Source: Theristus sp. LFF4_11
Taxonomy: Eukaryota; Nematoda; Chromadorea; Monhysterida; Xyalidae
Direction: 5' to 3'
Length of the DNA: 64,000 nucleotides
NCBI GenBank assembly: GCA_030248135.1
Contig: JASANC010005620.1
Span: 1 to 64,000 of the forward strand
The notes below the pieces were generated by a model. The model had not been told where the DNA came from. It made no database searches and was given only the letters and a program-made list of their open reading frames with translations. This document shows, one piece after another, positions 58,894 to 64,000 of this stretch. The stretch's first letter is position 1. Every line of letters starts with the position of its first letter. The position numbers were made by a program, and so were the translations under genes.

Positions 58894-59074
58894 TATGCCC
58901 TCGGATGTGAAAAAGCGATCAGAAACGGTGAATGAACCGAAACAAACAAAGGACAACGATGTTGTTTCGGAAATAAAACAGAAGCTTGATTGGGTGTACG
59001 GCTATAACGGTGCACAGAGCCGATCAACGGGAAAATGGATTGGAACGAATTGGCCAAAAGGCTTCTTCGCATAG
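58894..59074 (+). CDS. Short ORF with a HELP-like motif (EML-type fragment?)
   Basis: ATG at 58894 opens a 59-aa frame ending TAG. It has a charged N-terminal half followed by KQKLDWVYGYNG, which resembles the start of the HELP motif in EML microtubule-associated proteins (LxWVYGYRG). The following residues (AQSRSTGKWIGTNWPKG) do not match. It may be a truncated or decayed copy, or a coincidence. Confidence 0.35.
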
Positions 59075-59369
59075 AACTTTAATCGTTAAAGGTGAATCAG
59101 TGAACTGATTGAATCGATGGGCAATAAAGATAAAAGCCTGATCAGGTTTGAAAAGCGTTCAGTTTCATATTTTCATTCCTCATTTCAATAAAAAACGTTT
59201 CAATTCAATTTCAGCACTCCTTCCGTGATTGTTTAGGACGTTTGGCATTTTTCCCAGTCGCGCAAGCTCGGAGCGTGTGTAATGACAAGTGCGGAGCGTG
59301 TGCGCTGCGCTAGTGGATGATGAGCATGAGCATACTGAAACATGTGCGCGTGCGTTTTGAATAAAGAAG

Positions 59370-59545
59370 CATAACGGGGTGTGGGGGGGGGGGGTGTCGG
59401 CCAAATTTTCGAGGGGGGGGTGCCCGGTTTTAGGGGGGGTGGCACGGTGCCCCCCCCACCCCCCACCCGACGGTCTCTGGTGCTCTGGGGGGTGTACTGT
59501 ACCCCCCCCCCCACCCCCCCTCGCCCACGGTACTGTCTGGGGGGG
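59370..59545. repeat. G-run word array, outlying segment
   Basis: Same words and order as about 51600-51740: TGTCGGCCAAATTTTCGA, TGCCCGGTTTTA, TGGCACGGTG, CGACGGTCTCTGGTGCTCTG, and inverse GTACCGTGGGCGA, separated by runs of 6-12 G or C. It abuts the old repeat at 59560-59770. Confidence 0.88.
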
Positions 59546-59559
59546 TGTTTTACTTTTTG

Positions 59560-59770
59560 TCCTGTTTTACTGTTGAAAATGCAACTTTCCCTCTATGAAA
59601 TGGACATAATTTCAAAACACGATTTTCGCTCTTATAGTTTTTCGGATCGTTCTGAAAATAGTCTAGCTGAACTCAGCTCGACGAAACGCTTCGAACGAAC
59701 CTAACTTGTAAAAAAAAATTTAATTTTTTTTTAATTAAAAAAAAATTCGGGTTTTTTTCCTAGCCCTGGA
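59560..59770. repeat. Uninterrupted copy of the repeat that hosts the 18.1-kb nest
   Basis: The reverse complement of 18047-18100 joined to 19085-19240. It shows the pre-insertion state of that locus. Confidence 0.75.
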
Positions 59771-59811
59771 CCTGACGCACACGAGGGTGAGACAATCATT
59801 CAATTCATAAT

Positions 59812-62800
59812 ATGACAGCGACGACGGCCGCAACTAAGGAACAGTACACAGAGGATCAAAACGTGCCAGCCGTTGCAGAATTTGAGACCTGGTTCCAGAC
59901 TCATTCGGATGAGAATGTCTTGTTGTTCTTGAGCGAGGTACTTACCTAGGTATTATGCTTCCGGCTTCGTACAAAGATGAACAAAAGTTTCTCATAGGTG
60001 AAACAAGACCCTGTCGGTGTTGTGTTGTTAGGTCGCAGAACATGCAACTCAAAGTCAGCAACGTGTATTTTTGTCGTGTGGTGTGTTTACCAACAAATGC
60101 TTTCAGAAACTAAAGGGGCAATATTTTGTGACGCGTCGCTGTGTTATTCATTTTTTATTTTAACTTTTCATTTGCAGACACGTCACCTCGATTCCGGTGA
60201 AGTTTGTCTTGATTGTGCGTTCAGCGACGGTAGCCGTAACTTTGTCGTCACCGTGCCTGCTGGTCTGTGCTGTGTAGGGTTCGCATGGAACCGGTTTTAC
60301 CGAAAAAAAATTTCCAGTTTTTTCCTGTGAAAATTAAAAAAACGGTTTTTAAAGGTTCAGATGCTTTTTTCGATTGTACTTTTTATTTTTTATTGGTGGT
60401 GGCGGGGACTGGCGGCTAAATTCTGGACACTTGGATGCTGGGAAAAATGAGGAAATAAACGGTTTTAAAACAAAAATAAAACCGTTTTTCCTGGCCATAT
60501 AGAACCGGTTTTTTACAAACCCCAGTGCTGTGTAATCGCACTGTTTCGCTTCTATCAGTTGCTTGTGTTCTTTATTTTTCTCTAAACGTGCGGCGCCTCA
60601 TTGACGTTGAGTTGTATTGTGTCTTCATTATTCGTTTCATATTTTGCAGAATATCCAAACTGTCAGTCACATTGTTTCAAAGTTGATTCGATCACCGGCA
60701 GTCGTTCAGACCAAGACTTTTGTCATCAGTTGCAGCAATTCGCCACTGCCAGTGCAGGACAGTTCAAGCTCAGTGCTCTGTTGACACGGTGAATAGTGAA
60801 TACTGCTGCGTATTTTTGTTAATTGCTTGAACGTTGCGCTTTTCAAACGTCTAATCCTGACAACCTGATAGTTGGACACGGTCTTGGAACAGGTGATTAT
60901 ATCAGCAGTTTTGCAGAGCACTGTCACTGCACATGCACCGTTGCGCAAGCACTTCGTCAGCAACACATACGGTGACCGTCACTTCAACGTTTTTTTTGTT
61001 ACTGTTGTTTCGAAATAGCGTCATTATTGCAAGCTGATGTGATGTGGCTACAGTCTATCTCGCTAATATATGCAACTAGCTGATTAGTTGGTCATAGCAA
61101 TTCTCAGCGCTCATTGGTTAGTCATGAACAGTTCTCAGCGCTCATTGGTTGGTCAGGATAAATTCTCAGCGCTGATTGGTTAGTCATTACGTCATGTTGC
61201 ATATATTTTCCAGGTGGACTGTACATATTGAGCAGCTTTACACTATTCAGCAATGCGCACTTTTGCAGGCAGTGAACGACACGGACGAGCGCTCGTCAAG
61301 TGGCCGCGGCAGTGACTATGCAGGTGCGTGGCGTGTGCTTGTGTGCTGTGTTGCGTGCCATTTTGTTGGTTGTTGCAGACGACGATTCCGTGCAATACGA
61401 GCCGGACGATGAAGCGATGGACGCTGATGATACTTTGTTCACCACCAATTTTGACATCGAAATGGACATGCGCAAAGTATACTCATTGGCTTTTCCAGTT
61501 TTGTTCAACTTGCTTGGACCTTGGATGGTATTCACTCAAGTGTTCTGTTTGTCTTAGGGCATCTGCAACAACTAAAGTACAGGGTGGGCCAAAAAAAAAG
61601 GTTCCATTTTCAAACTGCTGTCACTGGCTGGTATTTCAATATTATGAGCTGAAATTTTCAGCATTGATGAAACATGTGATGCCATTTTTCTGACAAAATT
61701 TTTATCCAGTTTGGTGAAGTAGATTCAGTTTTACAGCACAATGTTTAAAAATTTCCAAATTTTCAAAAAAACGGATTTTTAACCAAGAATTTAACAACGA
61801 ATCATTGCTTATAGACATCCAAATCATCATCAAGGTTTGTCGTCCGGCAGCGGCTGGATGGAATTTTACGCGAAACTGGCGAGTCACTGCAGAAAAACTT
61901 TCAGATTGCTCCCACCAGATAGCACACCAGACCCGTTGTTCTGCTGTCCACTTAACCATGACGAAACTGCAGAAAACTGAAACTGAAACACTGTTTTTAT
62001 TCAAACCGCAGAAAAACTTTTCAAAAGAAACAAATTAACAGACAGAGCAACACAGAAAACAAAAAAATCAACTGAACAATTCTTTCTGTCGCAGTCGCAT
62101 GGCTGCTGACTCGAGTCCGTTGTGAAACATCAGAATTTCGCTCGAGGTGCTCAAATGCAATTCAAGTGTGAGACCTTTCCACTATGAGCGCATGATTTGA
62201 ACTATCACGGGTATCCAAAAAGACCAATTTGTCACCTTCGCAACAGTTTCAAAATTGAATCACGCATCTTGATACTAATTTTTTCTTGCACTCATTTCAG
62301 TCAATCTGTTGATTTTTCGAGCTTTTTAGAAAATCTGCCACAGTGAGCGCTAGGAATTATATATCGGAAAAAAATTTTTGTCAGTAAAATGGCAACGCAT
62401 GTTTTATCAGTGCTGAAAATTTCAGCTCATAATATTAAAACACCAGCCAGTGACAGCAGTTTGAAAATGGAACCTTTTTTTGGCCCACCCTGTATTTGGA
62501 TTAGTTAGGCCATGTTTGCTTGGTCATCTTTTTGCGGCGTGTTTTGCATTTGCACACAGACGTCTGAGGGCGACGTTTACGGTTACATTCGGGAAGTGAT
62601 TTGTTTCAGAAACGTTGGGCGGTGACAGAGAAAGCATTACGTGAGCGACTGAAAGAAGAAAAACGCAGCAGCGAAGCGGCGACAGACGACCCGGACGCTG
62701 AATCAACGTCTTCAGTGAAACGTTTGTCTCGAATCGTCAGATTAAATTGCCTATTTTTTCATTTGTGGCTCTGGCTCCCCAATCGGTTGAGAAACTCGAA

Positions 62801-64000
62801 GGATATCGGAGTAAATAAACACTGAGCATTCCGTGAACTAAAACGTTTGAGGGTGGAACAGCGTTGCTCTAATTTTTTAGTGGGTTTTTTATAAACATTC
62901 GGAATATTATGTTATTATTATTTCAGAACGGAAGCGAGAGAAAAATAAAGTCGTTCGTCAGGGGGATCAAATTTTCGAGCACGAATCTGCGGCATTTCAG
63001 ATTCTGTCGAATGAAATGATCATGTTGCTTCGCAAAGGACGCGTACGTTTTTCGCGTTTGGTCTTTATGGAAACAAAACGTTTGCCGACGTTCACCAATA
63101 AGAAGGTCAGGCAATTTAAATCAAATAATTGCGCGTCAAATAATTTTTTAGAGCACTGGCTTTTTGGTTGACACGATCGAGGATTCGCTGTACAAATGGA
63201 ACGTGAAAATGGTAGATTTCGCGAGTGGCAGCGCTCTGGCGCACGATCTGCAAAAGTTGCATGCGTGCTTCGGCTACGATTACATCCAGCTGCACATTGT
63301 GCGCTCTTTGTTGTTTCCTAATTTTATTCAACTGTTTGGTGTTTTCCTTTGTCATTGTTTCATTCTCATTTTCAGACATTCGAGCCGAGCTATCCATTCT
63401 ATCCGCCGATGCTGCGTGTCGTTCGGCCACGCTTTCAGGTTTGCGTTTGTGTCGAGTTGATTTCAAACGGTTCGGTTTTTGTTGTTGTTCATTGCTGCCA
63501 CTGCGGAAAGCTCTGCAGAGCCTGTGTGCTTCTGCACGTCAGCCGTCTTTTTCGACCAGACCACCTCCAGACGAAGTCTCCCTCGGACGCTGGTGCACTG
63601 CATCCCTCCCGGACGTCATACCCCTGAATGAGGTTGCAGTGCAGTTCGGAAAAAAGAAGAAAAAAACGGAGGCTCAAAGATGCAGTAATAATCAAATGGT
63701 GATAACGCTGCTGAGCTTGTGCAGGGCTCGGTGGTGCAGTCTTTGGCCAGCATCGATCTGCTGCGTCTGCAGTACTGGAATCCAGCGTGCACCATGGAAT
63801 ACATCCTCAACCAGATCAAGGCCATCTTGCAGAAACATGCTCGGTTAGCTGGCAAGCAAGCACGGCTTTCCTCAAATATCTGCTTTTCTCATCGTACAAT
63901 TTTTCTCTTCCCAATCCTAACAGATTGGATGTCGAATCAAACTACAACGATTCATCGAAATACACAGAAGGCGCTTACAGTTCGCTCGACGATCAACTCA
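59812..64000 (+). CDS. Ubiquitin-conjugating (UBC-fold) protein, divergent, 3' partial
   Basis: Exons in consistent phase: 59812-59937, 60178-60262, 60650-60788, 60917-60971, 61269-61323, 61379-61476, 62610-62721, 62927-63105, 63152-63298, 63376-63438, 63725-63843 and 63923 to the window end. The N-terminal part (FVVTVPAEYPNCQSHCFKV) looks RWD-like. A middle acidic region (YEPDDEAMDADDT) is followed by a UBC core: VDTIEDSLYKWNVKMVDF, FEPSYPFYPPMLRVVRPRF and WNPACTMEYILNQIKAIL. This layout (RWD-like region, acidic linker, UBC) resembles UBE2Q-type E2 enzymes. The catalytic cysteine is not placed: no clear Cys motif lies between the core blocks, though a phase-0 stretch at about 63538-63630 (DEVSLGRWCTASLPD) could be a missed exon. 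The exon at 60917 is the least certain. Confidence 0.7.
60275..60524. mobile_element. hAT-like element family 4, in intron 2 of the E2-like gene
   Basis: 250 bp, TAGGGTTCGCATGGAACCGG at the left and CCGGTTTTTTACAAACCCCA at the right, with a perfect 8-bp duplication GTGCTGTG (60267-60274 and 60525-60532). The insertion lies 12 bases after the exon end at 60262, that is, just past the donor site. Confidence 0.9.
61051..61221. mobile_element. Tc1/mariner-type MITE with internal triplication, E2-like gene intron 4
   Basis: 171 bp flanked by TA. The ends CAGTCTATCTCGCTAATATA and inverse CAGTCCACCTGGAAAATATA agree at both tips. Inside, AATTCTCAGCGCTCATTGGT-type units repeat three times. Confidence 0.85.
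61580..62492 (-). mobile_element. Tc1/mariner element with transposase N-terminal relic, E2-like gene intron 6
   Basis: 913 bp flanked by TA. Its inverted repeats begin CAGGGTGGGCCAAAAAAAA and include TTCCATTTTCAAACTGCTGT on both arms. On the minus strand from 61959 a frame reads MVKWTAEQRVWCAIWWEQ followed by SAVTRQFRVKF, the helix-turn-helix start typical of some mariner-type transposases. No DDE/D catalytic domain follows, so the element is defective. Confidence 0.88.

Overview
The window is eukaryotic, from an invertebrate animal. The genes are split into many small exons by GT-AG introns, at least one is a metazoan-restricted signalling gene (Sprouty/Spred type), and intergenic and intronic DNA is packed with transposons. 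Degenerate TTAGG-like stretches and the compact gene style would fit a nematode or another ecdysozoan, but the sequence does not settle the lineage. Gene names rest on residue-level resemblance to families I know. Exon joins were checked for reading phase by hand.

Layout, left to right. 419-7011 (+) is a PPM1G-type PP2C phosphatase whose first exons lie before the window. 7.8-15.8 kb is transposon territory: a hAT-like element, a head-to-tail cluster of Helitron-like elements, a mariner MITE and a TIR element. 16168-25914 carries three minus-strand housekeeping genes: GLRX5 (CGFS monothiol glutaredoxin), MYCBP, and PPP4C (nine exons, 360 aa). A 94-codon ORF lies divergently beside MYCBP. 25.9-28.8 kb is a pile of hAT elements inserted into each other. 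29331-31268 (+) is an LC8-type dynein light chain. 34248-36796 (-) is a Sprouty/Spred gene whose intron holds a 24-bp minisatellite of about 31 units. 36.8-41.9 kb has no gene I can name. 41873-48100 (-) is a complete eIF5B in 21 exons (941 aa). 48.3-54.3 kb is an extraordinary field of short words separated by long G or C runs. 54.3-55.8 kb holds two hAT copies sharing one target sequence. 57.0-58.3 kb (+) is the C-terminal part of a DNAJC21-type gene. 58.5-59.1 kb holds gene fragments, and 59812 to the end (+) is a ubiquitin-conjugating-fold (E2-like) gene that runs off the window.

The genes form no pathway or operon. They are conserved cell-maintenance genes (phosphatases, translation initiation, Fe-S assembly, ribosome biogenesis, dynein, ubiquitin) in a genome where most introns over 500 bp host transposons. 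Many insertions still show exact 8-bp (hAT) or TA (mariner) target duplications, so insertion order can be read directly.

The most unusual content is the G-run-punctuated modular repeat. It recurs in both orientations with the same word order. Two diverged relatives at about 1.64-1.75 kb and 31.9-32.0 kb carry the same words with only short G runs, which suggests that the G tracts expanded secondarily.
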